A DNA stretch of 64,000 nucleotides from Pseudomonas fluorescens HK44 (GTDB taxonomy: Bacteria > Pseudomonadota > Gammaproteobacteria > Pseudomonadales > Pseudomonadaceae), in NCBI RefSeq assembly GCF_000217955.3, contig NZ_AFOY02000008.1, forward strand, positions 310,001 through 374,000. The letters are read 5' to 3'. The position numbers and the translations under genes were made by a program. A model generated the notes under the pieces. It was not told the origin of the DNA and made no database searches. It was given only the letters and a program-made list of their open reading frames with translations. Within the stretch, counting starts at the first letter, position 1. Each line of letters begins with the position of its first letter. This document shows positions 42,302 to 51,623 of this stretch, one piece after another.

Positions 42302-45300
42302 TCAGTCAAGCATGAACAACGCATCATTGCTGAACTGCGCTTCGAAGCGACTCGCCGGCATCGGGCGGCCGAACAGATAACCCTGTACCTCGTCGCAGCT
42401 GTGTTCGCGGAGGAAGTCGAGCTGTTCTTGGGTTTCCACGCCCTCGGCGATCACCGCCAGATTCAGGCTGTGGGCCATGGCAATGATCGCTCGGGCAATC
42501 TGCGCGTCCTGTTCGCCGGACGGCAGGCCATCGACGAAGGTCCGATCGATTTTCAGTACGTCGATCGGGAACTGCTTCAAGTAGTTCAGTGATGAATATC
42601 CAGTGCCGAAGTCGTCGACGGCAATACTCAGGCCCAGGTTTTTCAGCCCGGCGAGAATCTGCATGGCTTCGCTGACTTCACGCATCAGGATACTTTCGGT
42701 CAGTTCCAGCTCCAGGCAGGCCGGTGGCAGGCCCGTGTCCTTGAGGATGGTGGCGATGCGCGTCCCGAGCTGGCCGTCGGAGAACTGCCGGGCAGAGATG
42801 TTCACCGAGACTTTCGGGACGCGGACCTTGCTCTGGTGCCAGCTCTTGAGCTGACGGCAGGCCTCGCTGATCACCCAGTCACCGACATCCACCACCAGCC
42901 CGAGCTCTTCGAGTACTGGAATGAAGTCTCCCGGCGGCACCAGTCCGCGACGTGGATGCCGCCAGCGCAGCAGGGCTTCGGCGCCGGTCAGGCGTTTACC
43001 GTCGCCGCTGAATTGCGGTTGGTAGTACAGAACAAATTCGTTTTGCTCAAGGGCGTGGCGCAGGTCGCTTTCCAGTTCCAGACGCTCGAGGGCGCTGGCG
43101 TTCATGTCCGCCTGATAGAACTGGAAGTTGTTCTTGCCGCGCTCCTTGGCGTGGTACATCGCCGTGTCGGCGTTTTTCATCAGTTGGCTCAGTTCGTTGC
43201 CGTCCTGCGGACTCAAGGCGATGCCGATACTGGCGGTGACAAAGAACTCGCGGCCTTCGAGGACAAACGGTTTCACCAGGCTGGCAAGGATCTGCTCGGC
43301 CACGTGAATCGCCCGGTTCAGCGCGATCTCACGGTTGGCACGCGGTTGCAGAAGCAAGGTGAACTCGTCGCCGCCCATGCGCGCCACCGTGTCGTCATCG
43401 TCGACGCAACCGAGCAGGCGGATGGCCATTTCCTTGAGCATGCGGTCGCCGGCGGCGTGGCCGAGGGAGTCGTTGATCGGTTTGAAACGGTCGAGATCAA
43501 GAAACATCAGCACGACCCACGACTTTTGCCGCTCCGCCGATTGCAGTGCGGTGTGCAACCGGTCCTGGAACAAGGTGCGGTTGGGCAGGTGGGTCAGGGC
43601 GTCATAGTAGGCGAGGCGGTGAATCCGTTGTTCGCTGGCCTTGCGCTCGCTGATGTCACTGAAAAAGCACACGTAGCTGGCGAGGTCGCCTTCGTCATCG
43701 AGTACTGCCGTAATGCCGACCCACGCCGGGTAGTGTTCACCGTTGCGACGCTTGAGCCAGACTTCGCCTTCCCAGGTGCTGTGCTGATGCAGTTGCTTGA
43801 GCACATAGCGCAGGTGAGCTTCCTGCTGATCATCGACGGTCAGCATATTCGGCAACTGGTCGAGAACCTGTGCTACTTCATAACCGCTGACGCGGCTGAA
43901 GGCTTCGTTGGCCTGCACGATGTAGCCGGCCGGGTCGGTGATCAGAATCGCTGACGTCGAGTGCTCGAAAACCGTCGCGGCCATGCGCAGGTCTTTCTCG
44001 GCGCGGCGCTGCTGGCTGATATCGCGACCGACCCCGAGCACGCCTTCGAACGCGCCGTGTTCATCCCAGACCAGGACCAGGCGCAGTTCGATCGGGATCT
44101 TGCGTCCGTCGGCACGCAAGCAGTCGAACAGGAACAGCTGGGTTTGCACCTGAGTGCGCAGTTGCGCCAGTTGCCCGGGGTTATCCAGAACCTTGCTGAC
44201 CCGGTCCATCAGGCTGTAGATGCCGGTCAATTGTTGCGGGTTGGCGATGGTTGATTGCCAGCCATTCTGGAAGATCCAGTCAACGTCATAACCGAGCACG
44301 GTATTTACCGACGGGCTGACGTAATTGAGCGAGAGTTTGCTGTCGGTGGAGAAAATCACGTCGCTGATGCTTTCAGCGAGCATCCGGTAACGCTGCTCGC
44401 TGTCGCGCAAGGATTCGCTGGCTTCGATCTGATCGGTAATGTCTTTGGCCACGCCAATGATGCGGGTGACCTGGCCGTGTTTGTCGCGCGCCAGCGCCTG
44501 CTCGCGGATTTCGAAACACCGCCATTGACCGTCGCGATGGCGAAAGCGCAGCTGGCACTGCAGCAGTTGGGTGTAACCGGCCTGGCGCTGTCCCTGACGC
44601 AAGCGGTGGTAGTGATCGGCATCTTCGGGGTGCAGCAGAATCTCCCAGAAGTACTCGCCCATCTGGTGCAGTTCGGTTTTGCTGTAACCCAGCGTCTGGC
44701 CCAGGTGATGGTTGCTGAAAATCATCCGCTGGCTGATCACGTCCTGCACGTAGAGGTGATCCGGGACGGTGCGCACGACATCCGACCAGAAGCCTTCACG
44801 CTCCAGCAGCGACAGCTCGACAAGCTTGCGGCTGGTGATATCGCTGATGCTGAGGATCACTGCTTTGGCGTCGTGCTGTGCTTGCGGCAAATGCAACACC
44901 AGCCACAGATGCTGGTCGTGGCCCTGGCGGTCCTTGAGCTTGATTTCCAGTTCCAGCTGTTTGTGCTGGTTGAGCACGGCGTCGAGCAGCTGGTTGCCAA
45001 TGGCATTGCCATCCAGTGGTCCGCCTTCGATCAGCAGTTTCCAGGCTTGTTCGCCGGACTGGACGTTGAGCAGGTGCAAGGCAACCTGGTTGACCTCGGT
45101 GATGCGCAACTCTTGCAGCAATTGCTGGCGTTGTTCGGTGTTCTCCAGCCATCGCCGCAATTGCTCGCTGGTGTGCAGTTGCGCCTTGTCGAGGCAGGCT
45201 TTGAGCCCGGAGAGATCCAGTACGCAGAGCGCAACACCGGTGCCGTCGAAAATGTCCCGATAGCGCCGACGCCCGTCGTGCACCTGACGCTGGCGTCGGC

Positions 45301-46150
45301 GCATGTTCAACAATGCGATGAGCGGTAGCAGCGAGAAGGCCAGGCCCAGCAGGCATTTGCCGATAAGCACCGGCAGCAGTTGTTCGAACACTCGTTGCCG
45401 GTCAAACAGCCCGCGTAACTGCCAGTCGCTGTTACTGAGTGGCACGACCAGCACGCTGTTCGCCAGGTCATTGGCGTTTACCGTGTCCGGTTTGTTCGAG
45501 GGCAACCCGTCGTCACGGCTGATGATCTGTTGGTTGATGCGGTTTTCCACTACCCACAGCGGGCGGACTCCTGTGTCACTCTGCTTGGTCAGCGAAGAGA
45601 AAAACGTCGGCCGCAGGCGCAAGACCCAGTAGCCGCGCGTGCTGCCGCTGGCCTGGTGCAGTAACAGGTTCACCACCGAGCCGTCGTTGGCATTGCTGAA
45701 GTAATGCACCTGCGTGTGACTGCGTCGGACCAGATCGCTCAGGTAGTCCGCATCCTGGCTGTCGCTGGCGCTGTCACTGAGGATTTTTCCCGAGGGACTG
45801 AGCAGCGCCAGGCTGAGTAAATCAGGCAAGGACCGCTGCAGTTTGCGCAGCAACGCCTGTTGCTGATCAACGGTCTGCGGTTGTTCGACGATCGGTAGCA
45901 GATTCAGTGCGATCTGAGCGTTGAGCGCCATGTTCAGACTGACTTGCGCGGCCAGATCGGCGGTGTAGTCGATGGTGTACTGGCGCTGGCTTTTCTGGGT
46001 TTCGCTCAGTTGGTCGAACAACTGCCAGAGCAGCAATCCGATCAACAGCAGGACAAGCGTCGCCAATGCACCTTTCAAGGTGCCGCGCAGGGGCGATCCG
46101 GTCGCAGGACTCAGTGCGCTCACGGACGAAGGCGGAGTGACATTGGACAA
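42302..46150 (-). CDS. morA: Multidomain PAS-GGDEF-EAL c-di-GMP enzyme (MorA)
   Basis: A 1282-residue inner-membrane signalling protein. It has TM1 near residues 27-46, a periplasmic sensor segment, TM2 near 262-285, then several PAS/PAC modules, GGDEF (motif VARMGGDEFTLLL, near residue 925) and EAL (GAEALLRWRHP, near 1057). The GGDEF motif is intact, but no RxxD inhibitory site precedes it. All EAL catalytic motifs are visible: NISARQF, ELTESILM, AVDDFGTGYSS, LKIDRTFVDG, IAEGVETQEQL and QGYLFGRP. It can therefore both make and degrade c-di-GMP. Architecture and the neighbour glyA match MorA, which controls flagellar timing and biofilm in other pseudomonads. Confidence 0.9.
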   Translation of the reverse strand: MSNVTPPSSVSALSPATGSPLRGTLKGALATLVLLLIGLLLWQLFDQLSETQKSQRQYTIDYTADLAAQVSLNMALNAQIALNLLPIVEQPQTVDQQQALLRKLQRSLPDLLSLALLSPSGKILSDSASDSQDADYLSDLVRRSHTQVHYFSNANDGSVVNLLLHQASGSTRGYWVLRLRPTFFSSLTKQSDTGVRPLWVVENRINQQIISRDDGLPSNKPDTVNANDLANSVLVVPLSNSDWQLRGLFDRQRVFEQLLPVLIGKCLLGLAFSLLPLIALLNMRRRQRQVHDGRRRYRDIFDGTGVALCVLDLSGLKACLDKAQLHTSEQLRRWLENTEQRQQLLQELRITEVNQVALHLLNVQSGEQAWKLLIEGGPLDGNAIGNQLLDAVLNQHKQLELEIKLKDRQGHDQHLWLVLHLPQAQHDAKAVILSISDITSRKLVELSLLEREGFWSDVVRTVPDHLYVQDVISQRMIFSNHHLGQTLGYSKTELHQMGEYFWEILLHPEDADHYHRLRQGQRQAGYTQLLQCQLRFRHRDGQWRCFEIREQALARDKHGQVTRIIGVAKDITDQIEASESLRDSEQRYRMLAESISDVIFSTDSKLSLNYVSPSVNTVLGYDVDWIFQNGWQSTIANPQQLTGIYSLMDRVSKVLDNPGQLAQLRTQVQTQLFLFDCLRADGRKIPIELRLVLVWDEHGAFEGVLGVGRDISQQRRAEKDLRMAATVFEHSTSAILITDPAGYIVQANEAFSRVSGYEVAQVLDQLPNMLTVDDQQEAHLRYVLKQLHQHSTWEGEVWLKRRNGEHYPAWVGITAVLDDEGDLASYVCFFSDISERKASEQRIHRLAYYDALTHLPNRTLFQDRLHTALQSAERQKSWVVLMFLDLDRFKPINDSLGHAAGDRMLKEMAIRLLGCVDDDDTVARMGGDEFTLLLQPRANREIALNRAIHVAEQILASLVKPFVLEGREFFVTASIGIALSPQDGNELSQLMKNADTAMYHAKERGKNNFQFYQADMNASALERLELESDLRHALEQNEFVLYYQPQFSGDGKRLTGAEALLRWRHPRRGLVPPGDFIPVLEELGLVVDVGDWVISEACRQLKSWHQSKVRVPKVSVNISARQFSDGQLGTRIATILKDTGLPPACLELELTESILMREVSEAMQILAGLKNLGLSIAVDDFGTGYSSLNYLKQFPIDVLKIDRTFVDGLPSGEQDAQIARAIIAMAHSLNLAVIAEGVETQEQLDFLREHSCDEVQGYLFGRPMPASRFEAQFSNDALFMLD

Positions 46151-46435
46151 ACTGTTATCCTGCGGTTTGGCTGGATTGGCGCGACGTGCACTATAAGCCG
46201 GACGCCCGGAGGGCGGCTAGCATGCCTTGAGTTGTGGCAAAGTGCCAGCCCCTCTCGGCTGGACTGCCTTTCATCATTAAGGTAGCTTTGCCGGTTACGC
46301 GGGAGCGTTCCAGCTCTTAGACTCAGGCTTTTTTCGCGCGCACGTATTGATAGCCATCAATCGCTGGCGGCGCGTTTGGCCTGGCCCGGGCTTCGCCCGT
46401 GCTTATATTCATCAGTCACTGACCCTAGGTTCTCC

Positions 46436-48100
46436 ATGGCTCAATACGTCTTCACCATGCATCGGCTGGGCAAAGTTGTTCCGCCGAAGCGGGAAATCCT
46501 GAAAAACATTTCGTTGTCGTTCTTCCCAGGCGCCAAGATCGGCGTGCTCGGCCTCAACGGCTCGGGTAAATCCACACTGTTGAAAATCATGGCCGGCGTC
46601 GACACCGAGTTCGACGGCGAAGCCCGTCCGATGCCGGAACTGAACATCGGCTACCTGCCGCAAGAGCCGCTGCTGGACCCGACCAAGACCGTGCGTGACG
46701 TGGTCGAGGAAGCGGTCAGCGTGATCAAGGACGCGCAAGCTCGTCTGGATCAGGTCTACGCCGAATACGCCGACCCGGATGCCGACTTCGACAAACTGGC
46801 CGCCGAACAGGCCAAGCTCGAAGCCATCCTGCAGGCGGGCGACGGTCACAACCTGGATCGCCAGCTGGAAGTCGCTGCCGATGCGCTGCGTCTGCCGGCC
46901 TGGGATGCCAAGATCGAACACCTGTCCGGTGGTGAAAAACGTCGCGTGGCCCTGTGCCGCCTGCTGCTGTCCGCACCGGACATGCTGCTGCTCGACGAAC
47001 CAACCAACCACCTGGACGCCGACTCCGTGGCCTGGCTGGAGCATTTCCTCCACGACTTCCCGGGTACCGTGGTTGCGATCACGCACGACCGTTACTTCCT
47101 GGACAACGTCGCCGGCTGGATTCTGGAACTTGACCGCGGCGCCGGTATTCCTTACGAGGGCAACTATTCGGGCTGGCTGGAAGCCAAGTCCGATCGTCTG
47201 GCCGCCGAATCCAAGCAGCAGTCAGCCCATGAAAAGGCCATGAAGGAAGAACTGGAGTGGGTGCGCAAAGGCGCCAAGGCCCGTCAGTCGAAATCCAAGG
47301 CGCGTCTGCAACGCTTCGAAGAAATGCAATCGCAGGAATTCCAGAAGCGCAGCGAAACCAACGAGATCTACATCCCGGCCGGTCCTCGCCTGGGCGACAA
47401 GGTCATCGAATTCAAGAACGTTACCAAGGGCTATGGCGATCGCGTGTTGATCGACAACCTGTCGTTCTCCATGCCTAAAGGCGCCATCGTTGGCGTGATT
47501 GGTGGTAACGGTGCGGGTAAATCCACGCTGTTCCGCATGCTGATGGGCAAGGAACAACCGGATTCGGGCACCATCGAAGTCGGTGAAACCGTGCAACTGG
47601 CCTGCGTCGACCAGAGCCGTGAAGACCTGGACGGCAGCAAGACGGTGTTCCAGCAGATCTCCGACGGTTCCGACCAGATCCGCATCGGCAACTACGAGAT
47701 CCCGTCGCGCACCTACGTCGGCCGTTTCAACTTCAAGGGCGGCGATCAGCAGAAATTCGTCAAGGACCTGTCCGGTGGTGAGCGTGGTCGCTTGCACCTG
47801 GCCCTGACCCTGAAAGAGGGCGGCAACGTCCTGCTGCTCGACGAACCGTCCAACGACCTCGACGTTGAAACCCTGCGTTCGCTGGAAGAAGCCCTGCTGG
47901 ACTTCCCGGGCGCCGCCATTGTGATCTCTCACGATCGGTGGTTCCTTGACCGCGTCGCGACTCACATCCTGGCGTACGAAGACGACTCGCAAGCAGTGTT
48001 CTTCGAAGGCAACTACACCGAGTACGAAGCCGACCGCAAAAAGCGTCTTGGCGATGCCGCTTCCCAGCCACACCGGGTGCGTCACAAGAAACTGGCCTGA
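46436..48100 (+). CDS. ettA: Energy-dependent translational throttle protein EttA (ABC-F ATPase)
   Basis: A 554-residue soluble ABC-F protein from the ATG at 46436 (MAQYVFTMHRLGKVVPPKRE). It has two ABC domains: Walker A GLNGSGKST and GGNGAGKST, signatures LSGGEKRR and LSGGERGR, Walker B LLLDEPTNHLD and LLLDEPSNDLD. A charged linker (HEKAMKEELEWVRKGAKARQ) connects them. It binds the ribosomal E site and gates the first elongation step according to ATP level. It is a single-gene unit ending in a strong terminator. The 285-bp gap before it holds nothing clear. Confidence 0.96.
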   Translation: MAQYVFTMHRLGKVVPPKREILKNISLSFFPGAKIGVLGLNGSGKSTLLKIMAGVDTEFDGEARPMPELNIGYLPQEPLLDPTKTVRDVVEEAVSVIKDAQARLDQVYAEYADPDADFDKLAAEQAKLEAILQAGDGHNLDRQLEVAADALRLPAWDAKIEHLSGGEKRRVALCRLLLSAPDMLLLDEPTNHLDADSVAWLEHFLHDFPGTVVAITHDRYFLDNVAGWILELDRGAGIPYEGNYSGWLEAKSDRLAAESKQQSAHEKAMKEELEWVRKGAKARQSKSKARLQRFEEMQSQEFQKRSETNEIYIPAGPRLGDKVIEFKNVTKGYGDRVLIDNLSFSMPKGAIVGVIGGNGAGKSTLFRMLMGKEQPDSGTIEVGETVQLACVDQSREDLDGSKTVFQQISDGSDQIRIGNYEIPSRTYVGRFNFKGGDQQKFVKDLSGGERGRLHLALTLKEGGNVLLLDEPSNDLDVETLRSLEEALLDFPGAAIVISHDRWFLDRVATHILAYEDDSQAVFFEGNYTEYEADRKKRLGDAASQPHRVRHKKLA

Positions 48101-48115
48101 TCGGCTGGTTGCATG

Positions 48116-48146
48116 AAAAACGGAGCCTTCGGGCTCCGTTTTTTTG
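48116..48146. terminator. Bidirectional rho-independent terminator
   Basis: AAAAACGGAGCC-TTCG-GGCTCCGTTTTTTT with a stable UUCG tetraloop, between convergent ettA and the GreB-like gene. Confidence 0.96.
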
Positions 48147-48180
48147 CGCGTCACTCCCAGGCCAGGGTGCGTGGTTCAGT

Positions 48181-48672
48181 TCAGTTCGGCTCGATGCGGA
48201 TGATTTCGATCAACTGATCGCCGGCCGGTCGTTGCCAGAGCACTTCGTCGTTCAGCTGTGCGCCGAGCAGCGCCCGTCCCAGCGGTGAGCTCCAGTTGAT
48301 CAGGCCTTTGGCGGCATTGGCCTGATCTTCGCCAACCAGTTGCACGCGTCGTTCGGTGCCCCGTTCATCGGCGTAGGTCACCCAGCTGCCAATCTGAACC
48401 TTCTTGGTAGAAGTGGCCGGTGTCACCACTTGAGCGCTTTGCAGGCGTTGCTTGAAGTAACGCAAATCACGCTCGAGATCGGCCAGCCACTGTGGGTCAG
48501 CCTCCTCGCGGGCCGATTGTTCGCCGTGCAGGTTTTGCAACTCGGCGACTTTGGCCTGCAGCAGGGCGAGGCCTTCGGGCGTGACGTAGTTGGGCTGAGT
48601 GCTGACCTGGCGTTCTACCGGCTGGTCGGCTTGTGGGGTGGCGTTATCTTCATTGACGAAAGCGCGGCTCAT
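48181..48672 (-). CDS. GreA/GreB family transcript-cleavage factor (GreB-like)
   Basis: A 163-residue protein from the ATG at 48672 (MSRAFVNEDNATPQADQPVE). The N-terminal coiled coil starts around NYVTPEGLALLQAKVAELQN, with the acidic tip in REEADPQWLADLERD. The C-terminal FKBP-like Gre domain is VQIGSWVTYADERGTERRVQ, then LINWSSPLGRALLGAQLNDE. Gre factors enter the RNA polymerase secondary channel and rescue backtracked complexes. It is a divergent member, so no symbol is given. Confidence 0.85.
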   Translation of the reverse strand: MSRAFVNEDNATPQADQPVERQVSTQPNYVTPEGLALLQAKVAELQNLHGEQSAREEADPQWLADLERDLRYFKQRLQSAQVVTPATSTKKVQIGSWVTYADERGTERRVQLVGEDQANAAKGLINWSSPLGRALLGAQLNDEVLWQRPAGDQLIEIIRIEPN

Positions 48673-48797
48673 GGCGGTTCTCCCTGAATGGGTTTTCGGC
48701 CATCGTCGCAGGCTTCTGGTTTCGAAGGTTATCCCAAAACGACCTGCTGCGAGCGATAAGGAATGGCCGATGGAGCAAATCGGCAAGTGGCGAAAAG

Positions 48798-48895
48798 AAA
48801 GATCAAAAGATCGCAGGCTTCGCCAGCTCTTACGAGTGAATCGAGATCCCCGTAGGGGCTGCCGAAGGTTCGGGCCGCGTTCGGACGATCTTTCT
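48798..48895. repeat. Degenerate intergenic palindrome (GATCGCAGGCTTC type)
   Basis: AAGATCAAAAGATCGCAGGC at the left and GTTCGGACGATCTTTCTGG at the right, with a central CGTAGGGGCTGCCGAAGG. This is a decayed copy of a common Pseudomonas intergenic repeat, between the GreB-like gene and the DUF4105 gene. Confidence 0.6.
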
Positions 48896-48916
48896 GGCAA
48901 CGCTGCACTGCTCGAG

Positions 48917-50770
48917 TCAATAGTGATACCACTTCACCTCAAGCATAACTTCATTTTCGGGGGAAGCGAGGTGGCTGAACTCGCGCTGGGCACTCAGGCG
49001 CAGGCCGAGGTTACGCGACAGTTCCCACTGCTGGTTCAGACTCAGGCTGCGCCGCACTTCACCGTTAGTGAAGTAATCCCCTTTGGTTTCCAGGCTTAGA
49101 TTACCCAGCGGGTTCTTCCACAGTACACCGCTGTTGAAACCGGCTGCGGGCGCGATGAAACCGGCAAAGTCGCTGTTGTGCTCGATGCGCACGGTGCCAA
49201 GGGCAAAGCCCAGTACGTCGTCGCCCAGTTGCCAGGTGCCGCCGGCGCCGCCGTTGACATGGCTGACCAGGGTTTCATCGTCATGCTTTCCCGGTACCCG
49301 TTCCAGGCCGCCGGTGACTTGCCAGGACCAGGGTTGCAGCAGCTCATTACGCGGGGTCAGTGAGCGGATGGTCGCCAGGTCCAGTTGCTGCAATTGCCAG
49401 TGATTGCCTTCGTACTGGCGCAGCTTCATCTGGAGAATTTCAATCTGCGCGCCAAGGGGGAAGCTTTCGGCGTTGTCGTCGAGGTCGTGATAGGCCATGC
49501 GCAGGCCATATTCACCAAAGGCTTTGTCGCCTCGGGTGCCGATACCGGCCTGCCACGTTCGCGATTCGTGACCGTCTTCCGGCAGGCCGGGGCGTTCGAT
49601 GGGCAGCTCCGGTGGCGGGTTCTGGTTGATCGCCCGCAGCAGCTCGAAGCTGCGTTGCGCGCGCTGTGGATCGCGTTCCTGGCCGTTGGCGCGGTAGCGC
49701 TCAAGACGGTAGGCCGCGTCGATGATCAATGCCTGGCGATCACGTGGCAGAGCCTTGAAGGTCGGTTCCTGCAAGCGTTTCTGGTCGGCGCTGACCTTCA
49801 ACACCCATTGCTGCTCATCGTCGGTGAGCGGTTTGGCACGGCTCAACAGCTCACGTTCGCGGGACGGGCGGTAATCGATTTTTTCCACCAGTCCGGCGTC
49901 TTTCACGGCTTTGACGGTGTCGGTGGGAATCGCGGTCAGCGGGAATTGTTCGGTGAGCCTGAGGCCCGGTCTTGCGACTTGCAGCAACTCCAGCAAGCGG
50001 TAGGAGCAGTTTTCATCAAAGAAGAAATAATCGAACTGAATCTGTTTGAGCTCCCAGACATGCTCGACCATGCGCTCGGTTTCTGCCTGCGTCAGGTTCA
50101 ACCGGTATTCCCACAGATCGCGGTTTTCCAGGCTGCGGTATTCCGAGAGTTTTTCCTGGTAGGGCACCAGCGCGAACAACCCCGGATAGCCGCCCATCAG
50201 GCCTTTCCAGGCATACAGAATGCTGTTGTCCGACCCTTCGATATAGGCGCCGAAATTGATCGCGTAACTGAGCAGGGCGGTGTGGTCGGTTTGTACGTCA
50301 GCCTGATCGATGCGCAACAGGGTGTGGCCGAACATCGATGACGGACTGTTCAGATAGGCTGCCGGAAAGATCATCACCGCGCTGTGGGGCGATACGTCCT
50401 TGAACCATTGTTTGAACTCGCTGCAATCCACCGTCGGCAAATCGTTCAGGTTCAGTTGGGCTTTCAACCAGCGGGTACGCGCCGGGTAAACACATTGCGC
50501 GTGTTGCTGGCCTTTGCTGGCCGGGGCGTAGAGCGCTTGTACGGTGGCTGCCAGCTCTGCGTCGGGATGCTCGGCGCCGTTGGCTGCCAGGAAGAATTTC
50601 TTGTCGCTGACATAGCTGCGCCAGCCGCCGAGTTTTGCGCTTTCGTAGTGGCCCAGGGAAATCCAGAACCGGTCGTTGGCCAGTTGCTGCAAACGTTGGT
50701 TGTCGATCAGAGGCGCGGCGGACAGCGGGGCGCAGACAAACAGCGCCAGACAGGCAAGACGTTTGAGCAT
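48917..50770 (-). CDS. DUF4105 protein with C-terminal beta-barrel-like region
   Basis: A 617-residue exported protein. Signal peptide: MLKRLACLALFVCAPLSAAP. Residues about 110-330 form the DUF4105 (Lnb N-terminal-like) domain, with SPSSMFGHTLLRIDQA, YAWKGLMGGYPGLFALVPYQ and the ENCSYRLLELLQVARPG segment that holds a catalytic-looking Cys. From about residue 400 the sequence has alternating amphipathic strands (LGLRLSAQREFSHLA) and ends MLEVKWYHY with a terminal aromatic, as outer-membrane barrels do. The function is unknown; an outer-membrane enzyme or lipid-handling role is possible. Confidence 0.82.
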   Translation of the reverse strand: MLKRLACLALFVCAPLSAAPLIDNQRLQQLANDRFWISLGHYESAKLGGWRSYVSDKKFFLAANGAEHPDAELAATVQALYAPASKGQQHAQCVYPARTRWLKAQLNLNDLPTVDCSEFKQWFKDVSPHSAVMIFPAAYLNSPSSMFGHTLLRIDQADVQTDHTALLSYAINFGAYIEGSDNSILYAWKGLMGGYPGLFALVPYQEKLSEYRSLENRDLWEYRLNLTQAETERMVEHVWELKQIQFDYFFFDENCSYRLLELLQVARPGLRLTEQFPLTAIPTDTVKAVKDAGLVEKIDYRPSRERELLSRAKPLTDDEQQWVLKVSADQKRLQEPTFKALPRDRQALIIDAAYRLERYRANGQERDPQRAQRSFELLRAINQNPPPELPIERPGLPEDGHESRTWQAGIGTRGDKAFGEYGLRMAYHDLDDNAESFPLGAQIEILQMKLRQYEGNHWQLQQLDLATIRSLTPRNELLQPWSWQVTGGLERVPGKHDDETLVSHVNGGAGGTWQLGDDVLGFALGTVRIEHNSDFAGFIAPAAGFNSGVLWKNPLGNLSLETKGDYFTNGEVRRSLSLNQQWELSRNLGLRLSAQREFSHLASPENEVMLEVKWYHY

Positions 50771-50794
50771 GGTGGGCTACTTAATTCAAAAAAA

Positions 50795-50846
50795 AGACCC
50801 AATAGTCGGGTCCAAAAAGCAAAACCCGCCCGGGTGAGGGGCGGGT
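50795..50846 (-). terminator. Tandem terminators of the DUF3015 gene
   Basis: On the minus strand ACCCGCCC-CTCACCC-GGGCGGGT-TTTG (50821-50846) is followed by GACCC-GACTATT-GGGTC-TTTTTTTT (50788-50813). These are two consecutive hairpins with T-runs directly upstream of the DUF4105 gene. Confidence 0.85.
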
Positions 50847-50856
50847 GAGGTCGAGC

Positions 50857-51345
50857 TTAAGCCGGGGTGGCATATTTGGCCAGACGAGCATCGCCTTTGA
50901 GCACGGCCAGGGTATTGGTGTGCACGTCTTCAGCGGTCACGTCAGCCTTGCTGAAAATCTGCTGGAAGTGCTCGTGGGTGACCGTGGCGAAATACGCGCG
51001 GTCTTGCGGTGCGACGCCCAGTACCACGGCATAGGTGGTCAGCGCTTCGCCGGACCCCTTGGCCATGTCTTCGGACAGTTCGTTCATCATGCCGTTCATG
51101 GCAAACCAGGACTTGCCGCCGTAGGTCAGCGCAGCGTTGGTGGCGCAACCGTTGGTGCCGGATGTCATGCCGAAAGTGGCGTTGCCAGAAGTGCCGTTTG
51201 TGGTGGATGCCAGGAAGTGCGCCGGGGTGCCTCGCTGACCTTCGAACAGCATGTTGCCCCAACCGCAATCCGGACCGCCTGGCGCCTGGGCCATGGCGTT
51301 GAGGGATGCAACGGTGAAGAGAGTACCAAGAAGAATCCGTTTCAT
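50857..51345 (-). CDS. DUF3015 family secreted protein
   Basis: A 162-residue exported protein from the ATG at 51345. The signal peptide MKRILLGTLFTVASLNAMAQ precedes APGGPDCGWGNMLFEGQRGT, the DUF3015 start (GCGWG-type motif). Later segments are TSGNATFGMTSGTNGC and AALTYGGKSWFAMNGMMNEL. The family is common in proteobacterial periplasms with unknown function. Its transcript ends in two tandem terminators, which suggests a well-expressed single-gene unit. Confidence 0.88.
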   Translation of the reverse strand: MKRILLGTLFTVASLNAMAQAPGGPDCGWGNMLFEGQRGTPAHFLASTTNGTSGNATFGMTSGTNGCATNAALTYGGKSWFAMNGMMNELSEDMAKGSGEALTTYAVVLGVAPQDRAYFATVTHEHFQQIFSKADVTAEDVHTNTLAVLKGDARLAKYATPA

Positions 51346-51623
51346 AGCTGTGTTCTCTTTTGTTTGCGTACCAATGGACAGGGGTTCTGGCGCCGCTCCG
51401 ACGCCATTGGGCTGGTGATTGGTCCAGCCGAGCAGTTTGGAGTCTAGGCACGATCCGGGGGTTCCGTGATTTTTTGCCAAACATTCCCAGTAACCATTGA
51501 TTTAGCCCTGGTCCGTCCAGGGTTTGGCGCTTGACTATGCTTTTACCCAAGGCGCGCCTTGCCAGTCGGGCACGGGCAGCGCCAGAATGCCTTCAATTGC
51601 CCCGCCTGATGTAAGGAAGCCCG

